Shown: in pieces, positions 8,047-18,049 of the stretch
How positions within the stretch are numbered: position 1 is the stretch's first letter
How the letters are laid out: each line of letters starts with the position of its first letter
Assembly (NCBI GenBank): GCA_016200265.1
Contig: JACQFE010000040.1
Location: 1 to 64,000, forward strand
Direction of reading: 5' to 3'
From: Planctomycetota bacterium
Lineage (GTDB): Bacteria; Planctomycetota; Phycisphaerae; UBA1845
DNA: 64,000 bases
The notes under the pieces: model-generated
Seen by the model: only the letters and a program-made list of their open reading frames with translations
The model's database searches: none
What the model was told of the DNA's origin: nothing
Made by a program: the position numbers and the translations under genes

Positions 8047-8718
8047 GTCTTGACCACGCAAGCGAACAATTCTGATGACCTCCGGTTCCTGATGAGTCGC
8101 TCGCTCGACGGCGATTTGTCAGCGGATGAGTCCGCACGATTGGAATTGGCATTGGCGGCTTCCGCCGACTTGCGGGATGAACGTCAGGAAATGGTCGCGG
8201 TCGACCGGCTAGTCATGGAATGGGGGAGCCATCCGGTTGAGATCGATTGGGCCTCGCATCGTACATTAATCGAAGCACGGATCAGTTGCGACGCGAAGGC
8301 CGAGACCGATGCGAACCGCGTGGACAATCTGCTTGCGGATTGGGTCGCGCGGGGAAACATCGGTGAAGTCGATCTGCGAGGCCGCGTGCTCGCCCAAATT
8401 CGCGGCGCGAATCGTGTCGCCACACCGCTTCGTTGGGTGATTCGTCTCGGTTTGCCATTGGCGGCCGCCGCGGCGATTACTATTGCCGTGCTGCTGCCCA
8501 ACATGAAGAATTCTCCAATGCCCGTTTCGACTTCAATTGTGACGTTTGTTCATTCGGGCCGGGCGGATTCGCCATTTGCGAGCGATGCAGTGACTATGGT
8601 TCTTTTTGAACGCACGCTTCCGCCGAGCCCAGTGACGCCGAGTGGTGGGTCGATGGAGTTGATCGTTGTGGGGTCGCCGCCAACGGACGCCCCGCTTGAC
8701 GAAAGCGCCCCACTGTAA
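8041..8718 (+). CDS. Putative transmembrane anti-sigma factor
   Basis: A 225-residue protein following the sigma gene after 90 bp. Its N-terminal half is soluble and acidic (DDLRFLMSRSLDGDLSADES, the shape of an anti-sigma N-domain), and one transmembrane helix lies at about residues 133-152 (LGLPLAAAAAITIAVLLP). The remaining ~70 residues would be outside the cytoplasm. There is no HxxxCxxC, so it is not a zinc-binding ZAS domain. The GTG start at 8041 lies in a repeat; the ATG at 8092 (MSRSLDG) is a reasonable alternative. The role is inferred from position and topology. Confidence 0.65.
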   Translation: MRVLTTQANNSDDLRFLMSRSLDGDLSADESARLELALAASADLRDERQEMVAVDRLVMEWGSHPVEIDWASHRTLIEARISCDAKAETDANRVDNLLADWVARGNIGEVDLRGRVLAQIRGANRVATPLRWVIRLGLPLAAAAAITIAVLLPNMKNSPMPVSTSIVTFVHSGRADSPFASDAVTMVLFERTLPPSPVTPSGGSMELIVVGSPPTDAPLDESAPL

Positions 8719-8739
8719 AGGCGCAGTTATTGGTTGTCC

Positions 8740-8772
8740 GGGTGCCCCACCCCTTGGGGTGGGGGACTGAAC
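8740..8772. repeat. Interspersed GGGTGCCCCA palindrome
   Basis: CCCCACCCC-TT-GGGGTGGGG forms a perfect 9-bp hairpin at 8745-8764, flanked by GGGTG and GGACTGAA. Related copies lie at 27875-27904 and 50941-50970 in the opposite orientation. Confidence 0.7.
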
Positions 8773-8809
8773 TATCAGAAAGTAAGAGTCCCATTTGAGA
8801 CGGTGACGT

Positions 8810-9961
8810 ATGCAGAGAGCAATCCTGATTCGAAAAATGGCAGTTGCGATCGCGGTGCTCCAGTCGCTGAGCCTTCTTTCCGTGGCGCACGCCGGCAATC
8901 GCGACCTGATCCTCCAGGCCCTCGAAGAGCCCGGCCACATCACGCTTGATAATGTCCGCCTGGCCGATGCATTTCAAAAGGTCAGCGAACAAACCGGTGT
9001 CAATGTAATGATGTCCGATTCGGCCATGCGTATGACGCCGCAGGGACCGGACACGATCATCAAGAAGGTTGATCTCGCGCGGATTCCGCTTCGCGAGGGA
9101 CTGACTCGGCTTCTTTCGCCGCTAGGAATGACCTTCACCGTCCGCGACAATGGCGTCGAAGTGGTGCCAAAGCCCGCGATACTTTGTCTCGGTCGTCCGC
9201 CCACATGGAACGAGCTTGAAACGCTTGATGAGTTAACCAACATGCACCTGGGGAAGGACGCCGGGGCGCTTGGCCGGCTGCAATCCCGCATTCAGTTTCA
9301 AGTTCCCTTGCCGGATGGCTGGGGCGCGCTCGCTGAAAAAATTCGTGACGTTGGCGCCGGCCCTGGTGACGAAGCCTTGACGCTCGCGTGCAACAATCTC
9401 GGCTGGTCATGGTGCCTGAACGACAAGCAGATCGTCGTAGCTCCGATGGAAGCGCAAATTCGCGAGCGGTTGCAAAAGCCGATCACGATCCGAATGAACG
9501 GCCGCGAACTGCTCGACGTGTTTGACAAATTGAGCGACGAACTCGGCATCCGAATTTCCGCCGAGCCGGGAATCATCGCCTCGCTGCCACCGCAGCTCCG
9601 TACGATCGCATCCCTAAACGTCCAGCAAATCCCCGCCGAGCGAGTCCTCGACAGAATCTCGGAGTATACAGGTCTCGGATATTTCATCGGCTCTGAGGGC
9701 GTCACGTTTTGCCGTAACTTTTCGCCGGGAGGCATCAAGCAAATCAGCTCGCCCGTCGGCGATTCGCCTGCATCGCCGCCGGTTCCAGCCGCCGACCCGT
9801 ATGTGGCGAAGATTGTAATCCCGTTGTCCGACGGTCGAACGGTGGAATGGCTCGTCCGCCGCTCCGAGCTGCCCGAAGACCTTCGTCGTATGCGTGAGCG
9901 CGATTTGAACGATTTTATTGAACAAATGCGCCAGCGGGCGAATGAGATCACCAAACCGTAG
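8810..9961 (+). CDS. Exported protein with secretin/TonB short N-terminal (STN-like) domains
   Basis: A 383-residue protein. Residues 1-28 form a signal peptide (MAVAIAVLQSLSLLSVAHA). At about 40-110 there is an STN-like unit (ITLDNVRLADAFQKVSEQTG, then LREGLTRLLSPLGMTFTV), and a second similar unit at about 222-300 (ITIRMNGRELLDVFDKLS, then ERVLDRISEYTG). The C-terminus is charged and without a membrane anchor. STN units occur at the periplasmic end of secretins and of TonB receptors that signal through sigma/anti-sigma pairs. Its position directly after such a pair suggests that it is a periplasmic partner or target of that switch. Confidence 0.6.
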   Translation: MQRAILIRKMAVAIAVLQSLSLLSVAHAGNRDLILQALEEPGHITLDNVRLADAFQKVSEQTGVNVMMSDSAMRMTPQGPDTIIKKVDLARIPLREGLTRLLSPLGMTFTVRDNGVEVVPKPAILCLGRPPTWNELETLDELTNMHLGKDAGALGRLQSRIQFQVPLPDGWGALAEKIRDVGAGPGDEALTLACNNLGWSWCLNDKQIVVAPMEAQIRERLQKPITIRMNGRELLDVFDKLSDELGIRISAEPGIIASLPPQLRTIASLNVQQIPAERVLDRISEYTGLGYFIGSEGVTFCRNFSPGGIKQISSPVGDSPASPPVPAADPYVAKIVIPLSDGRTVEWLVRRSELPEDLRRMRERDLNDFIEQMRQRANEITKP

Positions 9962-10063
9962 GCGCAATCTGAAATCACAAATTCCAAATCCGCGAACTGA
10001 TAACAAAAACTGACAACTGAAGCAATTTGAGCTTCCCTAGCCTCTCGCATATCGTCGCGGGAA

Positions 10064-12856
10064 ATGCCGAAATCGCTTTACATCATTGACGGCCATTACC
10101 AGATCTATCGCGCGTTTTATGGCCTCTCGCAGCCGCTGATGAGTCCCTCCGGCGAGCCGACAAACGCGACGCATACCTTCTGCTCGATGCTGTTCAGTCT
10201 CATCAAGACGCGCAAGCCGGATTACCTCGCTATGGTGGCCGATGTCAGCGACGAGACGGTATTTCGACGCGATCTCGACCCAAATTACAAGGCCCATCGC
10301 GATCCCGCGCCGGAAGGCTTGCACATTCAGGCCGAGCGGATTTTCTCGATCGTGGAAGCCCTTCGGATTCCGGTTTTTCGCGTGCCGGGGATGGAGGCCG
10401 ACGACCTGATGGCCACGATCGCGGAAAAAATGCGTGACCAGGATATCGAAGTGTTCCTCGTCAGCCGCGACAAAGACCTCGATCAGCTTCTTACAGACCA
10501 CGTGCGGCTTTTCGATCCCGTCAAGCAGATCGTCATCGACCCCGCGACATTGTTCGAACAAAAAGGCTACACGCCAAAGCAAGCCGTCGAGATCCAGACG
10601 CTCATCGGCGATTCCACGGACAACATTCCCGGCGTCCCCGGCGTCGGCCCCAAGACCGCGGTCAAATTGATTGCTGAATACGGCAGCGCGGACGCTGTCA
10701 TCGCGAACGCGGAAAAGCAATCGGCCAAGCTCGCCGAAAAACTCAAGGGATTTCGGGATCAACTTCCCATCACGCGGCAGCTTGTAACGCTGCGCCGCGA
10801 CGTTCCCCTCGATTTTGATCTTCAGGCCTGCGCCATTGAGAATCTCAACGCTCCCAGTGCGATATCGATATTTCACATGCTCGGCTTCAGCAGGCTCGTG
10901 GATACATTGAACTCGCTGGTTTCCAATTCAGCCCCCAAACCGCGTACATCGCCCGCACCGGAGAAACAGGCCCAGACGACATTCGCATCGATCGTGGATA
11001 CTGAATTGCCGATCGAGAGAATCACTGCCGTAACCGAAATCGCAGTGGAAAAAAAGGCGCCGGCAAATTATGTCCTTGTCGACACTCCGGAAAAGCTGAA
11101 CGAATTCGCCATTCAGCTTCGTAACCAACCGGAATTCGCCTTTGACACCGAAACGACGGGCCTAAGCGCCGTCGATTCCGACATCGTCGGTCTTTCCTTT
11201 GCATGGAAACCGGGCGAGGCGTACTACTTACCGATTCGAGGCATGGGACCCACGCTCGCCGAATCGCTTGTCGTCCAAACTCTAAAGCCAGTTTTCGAAA
11301 ATGTTGCGATCGCCAAATCCGGCCAGAACATGAAGTTCGACGCGCTTGTCGTCCGACAGCTGGGAATCAAGGTTGCCAATATGGCCTTCGACACGCTGAT
11401 CGCCAGCTTTGTGCTCGATCCATCGGGCCGAAGTCATTCGCTCGACGCCCTCGCGAAGTCGCTGCTCAACCACGAGATGATTCCCATTACTGATCTGATC
11501 GGCAAAGGTCGAGACCAGATCACAATGGATCATGTCGACACTCGGCAGGTGTGCGAATATGCGGCCGAGGACGCCGACTATACCTGGCGATTAAAGGAGT
11601 TCTTCGAGCCGCAGATTCGCGGCAGCGAGGTCGAGGCGTTGTTTCGCGAGACGGAAATGCCGCTGGTCGAAGTGCTCGTCGAAATGGAAAACAACGGAGT
11701 TTGCCTGGATCGCTCAGTTCTTGCCGCGTTGGGAAACAAGATGGGCAATCGCCTTCTCGAGATTTCCCGACAGGTTCATCAGGCCGTCGGTCACTCGTTC
11801 AATCTCGATTCGCCGAAGCAGCTTGCCACGGTCCTTTTCGACGAGCTGGGTTTCGAAGTTGCCAGAACCACGAAGACGGGCCGCAGCACCGATGCCGAGA
11901 CGCTCGAGCAAATCGCATCGCAAACCGAGCATCCCGTGCCCCGATTGTTGCTTGAACATCGCGAACTTTCCAAGCTGAAAGGCACCTACGTCGATACATT
12001 GCCGACGATGATCAGCCGCAGGACCGGCCGCATTCATGCCGGCTTTCATCAAACCGGTGCAGTGACAGGCCGACTTTCATCAAGCGATCCGAATCTCCAG
12101 AACATTCCCATTCGCACCGATCTCGGCAAGCGAATCCGCGAGGCCTTCATCGCCTGCGACGAAGACCACGTTCTGCTCACCGCGGACTATTCGCAGATCG
12201 AATTGCGATTGCTGGCACATTTTTCGCAGGATGCGGCCTTGCTCGAAGCCTTTCGAACCGGACAGGACATTCATCGCGCCGTTGCGGCGCAGATCAACGG
12301 CGTCAAGCTGGAAGACGTCAATGACGCACAACGAAGCGCCGCCAAGGCCGTCAACTTCGGGATTATTTACGGCCAGTCGGCATTCGGCTTGTCGCGAGCC
12401 ATTGGCATCAGCAGAACCCAGGCCAAAGTATTCATTGAAACCTATTTTGCCCGCTACCCTGGAATCCGAAAATTCATCGACCGCTGCATCGCCGAAGCTC
12501 GCGAGAAGGGCTTCGCTCGAACGATTCTTGGCCGGCGACGACCGATCCCCGAATTGCTCTCGCGAAATCAAGGCCAGGTGGCGTTTGGCGAACGCATCGC
12601 CGTCAACACCGTCGTGCAGGGATCCGCCGCGGATCTCATCAAGCGGGCCATGATTGATATTCATCGCGAGCTGAAATCCGGCCAATACTCGGCCAAAATG
12701 CTGATCCAAGTCCACGATGAACTCGTGTTCGAAGTGCGAAAAATAAACTTGGACGCCGCCGTCGCAATGATCCGCGAACGGATGGAACACGCGCTTCCCC
12801 TTGATGTGCCGATTACGGTCGATCTGGGCTGGGGGCGCAACTGGGCGACGATCTGA
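10064..12856 (+). CDS. polA: DNA polymerase I
   Basis: A full-length 930-residue enzyme with all three activities. Residues 1-290 are the 5'-3' exonuclease (YIIDGHYQIYRAFYG, GMEADDLMATIA, SRDKDLDQLL, GDSTDNIPGVPGVG). The proofreading domain has its acidic residues: FDTETTG at about 362, NMKFDALV, and YAAEDADYTW. The polymerase domain shows SSSDPNLQNIPIRT, the catalytic ADYSQIELR at about 707, the O helix (AKAVNFGIIYGQS) and VHDELVFEV near 884. It replaces RNA primers and fills repair gaps. It stands alone and is followed by a convergent kinase gene. Confidence 0.97.
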   Translation: MPKSLYIIDGHYQIYRAFYGLSQPLMSPSGEPTNATHTFCSMLFSLIKTRKPDYLAMVADVSDETVFRRDLDPNYKAHRDPAPEGLHIQAERIFSIVEALRIPVFRVPGMEADDLMATIAEKMRDQDIEVFLVSRDKDLDQLLTDHVRLFDPVKQIVIDPATLFEQKGYTPKQAVEIQTLIGDSTDNIPGVPGVGPKTAVKLIAEYGSADAVIANAEKQSAKLAEKLKGFRDQLPITRQLVTLRRDVPLDFDLQACAIENLNAPSAISIFHMLGFSRLVDTLNSLVSNSAPKPRTSPAPEKQAQTTFASIVDTELPIERITAVTEIAVEKKAPANYVLVDTPEKLNEFAIQLRNQPEFAFDTETTGLSAVDSDIVGLSFAWKPGEAYYLPIRGMGPTLAESLVVQTLKPVFENVAIAKSGQNMKFDALVVRQLGIKVANMAFDTLIASFVLDPSGRSHSLDALAKSLLNHEMIPITDLIGKGRDQITMDHVDTRQVCEYAAEDADYTWRLKEFFEPQIRGSEVEALFRETEMPLVEVLVEMENNGVCLDRSVLAALGNKMGNRLLEISRQVHQAVGHSFNLDSPKQLATVLFDELGFEVARTTKTGRSTDAETLEQIASQTEHPVPRLLLEHRELSKLKGTYVDTLPTMISRRTGRIHAGFHQTGAVTGRLSSSDPNLQNIPIRTDLGKRIREAFIACDEDHVLLTADYSQIELRLLAHFSQDAALLEAFRTGQDIHRAVAAQINGVKLEDVNDAQRSAAKAVNFGIIYGQSAFGLSRAIGISRTQAKVFIETYFARYPGIRKFIDRCIAEAREKGFARTILGRRRPIPELLSRNQGQVAFGERIAVNTVVQGSAADLIKRAMIDIHRELKSGQYSAKMLIQVHDELVFEVRKINLDAAVAMIRERMEHALPLDVPITVDLGWGRNWATI

Positions 12857-12887
12857 TTCCTCGCGGCGGAAATTCACTTTGTAGCGA

Positions 12888-15254
12888 TCATCGGTTCAAG
12901 ACGGCCGGCAGAAAAACTCGAAACGTGGCGCCCTTTCCAGGCTCGCTTTGAACGGTGATGTGGCCTCCCGCCTGCATGATGACGGCGTGGACAATGGACA
13001 GCCCGAGTCCGGTCCCCTTGTTCACGGGTTTCGTGGAAAAGAACGGTTCAAAGAGATGTTTCTGCGTTTCCGCATCCATGCCGATGCCGGTGTCTGACAC
13101 CGTCAATACCACATGTTTCCCTGGCCGGTCCTCAGCGCGGGCCGCCGCGTAATTTTCGGATATGTCCGCATTCTCCGTCACGATGGTCAGCGTGCCGCCG
13201 GTCGGCATCGCGTCGCGGGCGTTCATCACCAAGTTTAGGACAACCTGTTGCAATTGCGAACCATCCCCTTCACAAAGCTCGAGATCGCCTTGCAGGTGTT
13301 CTTCAACAAAAATCCGTCCCCCAAGTAACGGATTGACCAATCGCATCGTGTCAGCAACGACTGCATTGATGTTGATGTGCGTCCGATTCGGAGAACGGAC
13401 TCGTCCGTAGGTCAGTAGCTTATCCAGCAGCAATTTGCCATGGTCCACTGCATCGGTGACTCGTTCGATCGCCTCACCCAGCAGACGGTCGTCTCTTTTT
13501 CGAGTAGAAAATAGGTGCAATCGAATGATGTCGACATTGCCGCGGATGACCATGAGCATGCTGTTGAAATCATGTGCCATCCCCGCCGCGAGCCTGCCGA
13601 TCGCATCCAGCTTTTGAGTATGCGAAATTGTTTCTTCGAGTTGACGCTTCGCTTCCTCCGCCCGTTTCTGCTCGGTGATGTTGCGACTCACCGTGGCCCA
13701 ACCCGTCGTGACGCCCTCCTTGTTCCTTAGTTTGAATACGTTGTAAAGCACCCAGATCGACTCGCCGCTCTGAAAGTGTCGGAACCGAATTTCGACCTCG
13801 CCGTGATCGTCGCGCTCAACCCGTGGAAGAAATTCGCTGAGAATGAAGGGCCGATCCTCGGGAAAGAAAAAGTCCGGCACTCGTACCTGGGGCGCGGTCT
13901 GAAGACTGTCGAGACCTACAAGGCGCAGGCCCGCGGCGTTGACGTAAAACGGAACCAGATTCAGATCACAAATCCCAATGAAGTCCTGGCTGTTCTCCGC
14001 TAGAAATTCGAATTTCTGACGCTCTTCGTCCGCAAGAATACGTTCCGTAATGTCCACTCCCAATCCCCCAACGTAGCGGAGCCCGTCTTGATCCTCGAAT
14101 GGGAATTTGGAGATGAGCCACCAGGACGCGCGACCGTCAGGGTCGATCGCTTTCTCAATGCATTCGATCGGCCGCTGGCTCTGCAACACAATGAGGTCAT
14201 TGCGCCGGAATTGGTCCGCAATCTCGCGCGGCCAGACATCGAAATCCGTCCTTCCGCACCATTCTTCAAAACACGCCTGAAACCGTGTTTCATAATTCTT
14301 GCTTAGAAAGACATAGCGGCCCTCCGCATCCTTCATCCAGCCAACGACCGCACTGTTGTTCAGGAAGGCGTTGAGCCGTTGCCGCTCTTTGGACAACACC
14401 TCTTCGAAGTGCTTTTGCGAAGTAATGTCCTCCGCGATGCCCGCAATCTGGACCGTCCGATTTTGTGGGTCGCATGTGGCGTGGCCGCGATCGTGAATCC
14501 AACGAATCGTGCCGTCCGGTCGGACGATCCGGTAATCCTCATCGAAATTCCGTCCCTCCCCGATTCCGATGAATGCCTTTCGGACTCTGGCGTAATCATC
14601 AGGATGTACAGCCTTCAACCAGCTTTCGCCGTTCTCGTAGAGTTCCTGGATGGGATGCCCCCAGATACGCTCATACGCCGCGCTGACAAATAGGACTTTC
14701 TTCTCGCTCCAATCAGTGATCCAAATCACGTCTTCGATGGTCGCGAAAATAAGTTCCAATCGTGAGCGCGCTTCCTGTAAAGCCAATTCGGACAGGCGGG
14801 CTTCAGTAAAGTCCCGCGCCGTCACAAGGACGCCGTTGATCTTGCCCGCGGCGTCGCGAGATGGGTTATAAATCACGTCGACGTACCTGCGGCCCAGTGT
14901 TCCAAAATCAAACCAGTCCCGATAGCGCACGCGTTCACCCGCAAGACAGGCGTCGAAATGCGGCTTGATCGTCTTTTCAAAGGTCTCTTTTCCCATGATG
15001 TCGGCGACGTGCCGGCCGACGATGTCTATGCGAGAGCATTGATAGGCGGCGACATAGGCGTGGTTCACCTCACGGTAAATATATTCGCGATCGACATAGG
15101 ACATTCGATCGGGATTCGAAGCGACCATGTCGCGAAACAAATCGCCCTTCTTGGCCCGCATTGATTTCAAATCGTTTTGCTTGTGCTTCGATGGCGCGCG
15201 GCCGCGGCGCTGACGGGGACCCTTGAATACGCTTCGATTCTTTTTTGGGGCCAT
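12888..15254 (-). CDS. Multi-PAS soluble sensor histidine kinase
   Basis: A 788-residue protein with no membrane segment. After a basic N-terminus come four PAS/PAC units (about 40-165, 170-290, 295-415, 420-535), each ending in a PAC-like phrase such as DFTEARL, EDITSQK, VDITERI or NITEQKR. The HisKA helix holds GMAHDFN with the phospho-accepting His at about 560. The ATPase domain has the N-box NLVMNARDAM, G1 DTGIGM and G2 GTGLGLS. The family with HDFN-type H-boxes typically signals to a separate response regulator; none is adjacent, and the protein has no receiver domain. Confidence 0.93.
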   Translation of the reverse strand: MAPKKNRSVFKGPRQRRGRAPSKHKQNDLKSMRAKKGDLFRDMVASNPDRMSYVDREYIYREVNHAYVAAYQCSRIDIVGRHVADIMGKETFEKTIKPHFDACLAGERVRYRDWFDFGTLGRRYVDVIYNPSRDAAGKINGVLVTARDFTEARLSELALQEARSRLELIFATIEDVIWITDWSEKKVLFVSAAYERIWGHPIQELYENGESWLKAVHPDDYARVRKAFIGIGEGRNFDEDYRIVRPDGTIRWIHDRGHATCDPQNRTVQIAGIAEDITSQKHFEEVLSKERQRLNAFLNNSAVVGWMKDAEGRYVFLSKNYETRFQACFEEWCGRTDFDVWPREIADQFRRNDLIVLQSQRPIECIEKAIDPDGRASWWLISKFPFEDQDGLRYVGGLGVDITERILADEERQKFEFLAENSQDFIGICDLNLVPFYVNAAGLRLVGLDSLQTAPQVRVPDFFFPEDRPFILSEFLPRVERDDHGEVEIRFRHFQSGESIWVLYNVFKLRNKEGVTTGWATVSRNITEQKRAEEAKRQLEETISHTQKLDAIGRLAAGMAHDFNSMLMVIRGNVDIIRLHLFSTRKRDDRLLGEAIERVTDAVDHGKLLLDKLLTYGRVRSPNRTHININAVVADTMRLVNPLLGGRIFVEEHLQGDLELCEGDGSQLQQVVLNLVMNARDAMPTGGTLTIVTENADISENYAAARAEDRPGKHVVLTVSDTGIGMDAETQKHLFEPFFSTKPVNKGTGLGLSIVHAVIMQAGGHITVQSEPGKGATFRVFLPAVLNR

Positions 15255-15535
15255 AGGCGTTAATGTCTGACTTCCGACACTCCTCTGGAAATCCTAATAA
15301 CCATGGCGCGTGGCGTACAGGCATTCTGTCACACAAAGTCGTTCCGCCCGGTGTGGATTCACTTGTTCAATTCGGGATGGCCGTGTCCACAATGGGGTCG
15401 GCAGGCCACAGGAACCCCATCCACAAACACCGTCTTTACGAAGGATCCGAGGCCCGCTTGAACTATTTACAATTCGCCGCGAAGATGCTAAAATCCAGTT
15501 GGTGAGACAGAAGAAAGAGGTTTTTAGCCTGCAAT

Positions 15536-16840
15536 ATGCATAAGCACTCGGATTTACCCGCGGCATTCGCTGAGCTCGGCATCGAAGTTCCTTTCCTCCA
15601 AGCACTTCGCAAAATGCAGTTCGTCGAACCCAGCGACATCCAGCGGCAACTCATCCCGGCGGCCCTCAGCGGACGCGACATCATGGGCCAGGCACGCACA
15701 GGCACCGGCAAAACCGCCGCGTTTGGACTGCCAATTTTGCAACAGATCAATCCCACAGGGAGGCTCCAGGGAATATGCCTGGCCCCCACGCGAGAACTGG
15801 CCGTGCAGGTGGGCGCCGAAATCATGCGCCTCGCCGAGTTTGCCAAGCTGCGCGTCGTCTGCGTGTATGGCGGCGCAAAGGTCGTGACGCAGGCGCATCA
15901 ACTGGGTCGCAAGCCGCACCTCGTCGTCGGCACGCCGGGGCGCGTACTCGATTTTCTGCAGAGAGGCGTGCTGCAACTGAACGACGTTCGCTTTGCCGTG
16001 CTCGATGAAGTCGACCGAATGCTGGACATCGGCTTCCGCGATGACATTCGCACCATCCTTGGGAAAATCACGTCGAAGCATCAGACCATTTTCGTTTCGG
16101 CCACCATCGACAGCGAAATCAAAAACCTCGCTCGTCGCTATATGACCGATCCGGTGGAGATCAACGTCTCGCAGGATCGATTGACCGTGGACGAAGTTGA
16201 GCAATCATTCGTGACCGTCGATCCACATGACAAGTTCCGCGTGCTTCGATTGCTGCTGACGCAGGAAAATCCGCCGATTTCCATCGTGTTCTGCAACACA
16301 CGGCATGGCGCCCGCAAGCTCGCGAAAAAACTCCATGAGGCCGGTTTCGTGGCCGCGGAGATTCACGGCGATTTGATTCAACGCAAACGAGAGCGCGTGA
16401 TGGATCAATTTCGCAAGCATCAGATTCGCGTGCTCGTCGCGACCGACCTCGCCGCACGCGGCATCGACGTCAGCGCCGTCTCGCACATCTTCAATTACGA
16501 CCTGCCGGAAGACCCGGAAATCTATGTGCATCGGATCGGGCGAACGGCGCGGATGGGCGCTCGCGGAGTGGCCGTCTCCCTTGCCAGCCGCGATGAAGGC
16601 AAGGAACTCACGGCCATTGAGGCGTTGATCAATCGGGAACTGCCCAAGCGGGAAGTCGAGGGGTTCTCGCCTTCGCAGCCGCGAACGGATCACGATCCGC
16701 ATCGAGCGCCTGTTTCGAAGCCAATGGCACAAACACGTTTTCAACAGCCGGTTTTAAGTAGCGCCGGTGACGCGGAGGTGAAAATGCCTCCAAAGACTTT
16801 GGGTAGTCGTTTCAAGCCCCATCGTTCACGTCGACGATAA
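15536..16840 (+). CDS. DEAD-box family ATP-dependent RNA helicase (DEVD variant)
   Basis: A 434-residue RhlE-like helicase. The motifs are: Q motif (PSDIQRQLIPAALSG), motif I ARTGTGKT, Ia PTRELAVQ, motif II DEVD, motif III SAT, motif IV IVFCNT, motif V ATDLAARGID and motif VI HRIGRTARMG. DEVD in place of DEAD is a conservative change seen in some members. The basic C-terminal tail (KPHRSRRR) probably binds RNA. It unwinds RNA in ribosome assembly or mRNA decay. The next gene, a rRNA/tRNA-type pseudouridine synthase, starts 15 bp downstream, suggesting a shared ribosome-maturation transcript. Confidence 0.95.
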   Translation: MHKHSDLPAAFAELGIEVPFLQALRKMQFVEPSDIQRQLIPAALSGRDIMGQARTGTGKTAAFGLPILQQINPTGRLQGICLAPTRELAVQVGAEIMRLAEFAKLRVVCVYGGAKVVTQAHQLGRKPHLVVGTPGRVLDFLQRGVLQLNDVRFAVLDEVDRMLDIGFRDDIRTILGKITSKHQTIFVSATIDSEIKNLARRYMTDPVEINVSQDRLTVDEVEQSFVTVDPHDKFRVLRLLLTQENPPISIVFCNTRHGARKLAKKLHEAGFVAAEIHGDLIQRKRERVMDQFRKHQIRVLVATDLAARGIDVSAVSHIFNYDLPEDPEIYVHRIGRTARMGARGVAVSLASRDEGKELTAIEALINRELPKREVEGFSPSQPRTDHDPHRAPVSKPMAQTRFQQPVLSSAGDAEVKMPPKTLGSRFKPHRSRRR

Positions 16841-16855
16841 TCGCCGTCAACCTCT

Positions 16856-17947
16856 ATGAGCGCCTTCGACGATTTACAACTCTATCGCGCGAACGATGAA
16901 TACGTCGAAGACGACGTCGAGGATGAATCCGCGTCCCAATCGCCCGATGAGACGGAATCAGAAGAAGAGTCGGAGCAGGTGCACAAGTTTCATGTGCGCC
17001 GCAACGTGGCCGACCGCCGACTGGATAGCTTCCTGCATGGCCGATACCCGCGCATCTCGCGAACGATGCTGCAAAAGTACATCAAGGACGGCCAGGTCAC
17101 GATCAACGGCCTGCCCACGAAGGCGAGTTACGAGCCGCGAACCGGCGACCTTGTCCAGCTCATTCTACCCCCTCCGCCACCATCCGAAGTCGTGCCGCAG
17201 GATATCCCCATCGACATCATTTATGAGGACGAATGGCTGCTCGCCATCAACAAATCAACGAACATCGTGTGCCATCCCGCGCATGCTTCACAGACCGGTA
17301 CGGTCGCAAATGCTGTCGCATTTCACGCCAAGACGTTGAGTCGCGGTGAGGATCCGTTTCGGCCCGGAATTCTGCATCGTCTCGATAAGAACACGACCGG
17401 TGTGCTGCTGATCGCGAAGACGGATGAGGCCCATTGGCGGGTGTCGCTGCAGTTTGAGCGCCGCACAGTGAAAAAGGAGTATTTCGCGATTTGCGAGGGG
17501 CGTTTCACTCTCGATGGCGATGTGATCAACAAGCCGCTGGCCCCGCATCCGGATACGACTCAGCGGATGGTGCTGCCGAATCAAAACGTACCGCGACAGG
17601 CCATGTTCAAGGAAGCCATTACCGAGTACCACGTGCTCGAGCGGTTTCGCGGCTACACCACCGTGCAACTGCTCCCTCGCACCGGGCGCACGCACCAATT
17701 ACGAGTTCACACGGCGTCCATCGGCCATTCGATCGTCGGCGACATGCTCTACGGCGGTCACCCGGTCAGCGAGCACGATCTGGCGGGCAGCGGAAGCATT
17801 GAGGCACTCATCAATCATCAGGCGCTGCACGCCCGTCGGTTATCACTCGTTCACCCGATTCGCGAAACTCCGCTCGTCCTCGAAGCGCCGCTGCCGGACC
17901 GCTTGAATCGCATCGTGGAATTATTGAAAGTGCACCGGCAATTGTGA
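16856..17947 (+). CDS. RluA/RluD-family pseudouridine synthase with S4 domain
   Basis: A 363-residue protein. The first 45 residues are acidic and of low complexity. An S4 RNA-binding domain follows at about 58-115 (RRLDSFLHGRYPRISRTMLQKYI), then the catalytic domain, with HRLDKNTTGVLL carrying the catalytic aspartate and GRTHQLRVHTASIGHSIVGD forming motif III. It converts specific uridines in rRNA to pseudouridine. It lies 15 bp after the helicase gene and both are probably cotranscribed. Confidence 0.95.
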   Translation: MSAFDDLQLYRANDEYVEDDVEDESASQSPDETESEEESEQVHKFHVRRNVADRRLDSFLHGRYPRISRTMLQKYIKDGQVTINGLPTKASYEPRTGDLVQLILPPPPPSEVVPQDIPIDIIYEDEWLLAINKSTNIVCHPAHASQTGTVANAVAFHAKTLSRGEDPFRPGILHRLDKNTTGVLLIAKTDEAHWRVSLQFERRTVKKEYFAICEGRFTLDGDVINKPLAPHPDTTQRMVLPNQNVPRQAMFKEAITEYHVLERFRGYTTVQLLPRTGRTHQLRVHTASIGHSIVGDMLYGGHPVSEHDLAGSGSIEALINHQALHARRLSLVHPIRETPLVLEAPLPDRLNRIVELLKVHRQL

Positions 17948-17975
17948 ATCGCCGGACTGTCGCCCCCCTGCAGTT

Positions 17976-18025
17976 CTTCGTGATCTTCGTGTTGAATCAA
18001 ATTCTTTACCATGAAGATCACGAAG
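17976..18025. repeat. Long inverted repeat after the pseudouridine synthase gene
   Basis: CTTCGTGATCTTCGTG at 17976-17991 pairs with CATGAAGATCACGAAG at 18010-18025 (16 bp, one mismatch) around an 18-nt loop. It may end transcription, but no U run follows. The unit CACGAAGATCACGAAG resembles other interspersed repeats of the window (50620 region). Confidence 0.55.
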
Positions 18026-18049
18026 TCTATTCACAGCACAATGAGGAGC

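Noticed and set aside
10037-12877. Minus-strand ORFs of about 265-279 codons within polA
   Set aside because: polA is complete on the plus strand; these are codon-bias shadows.
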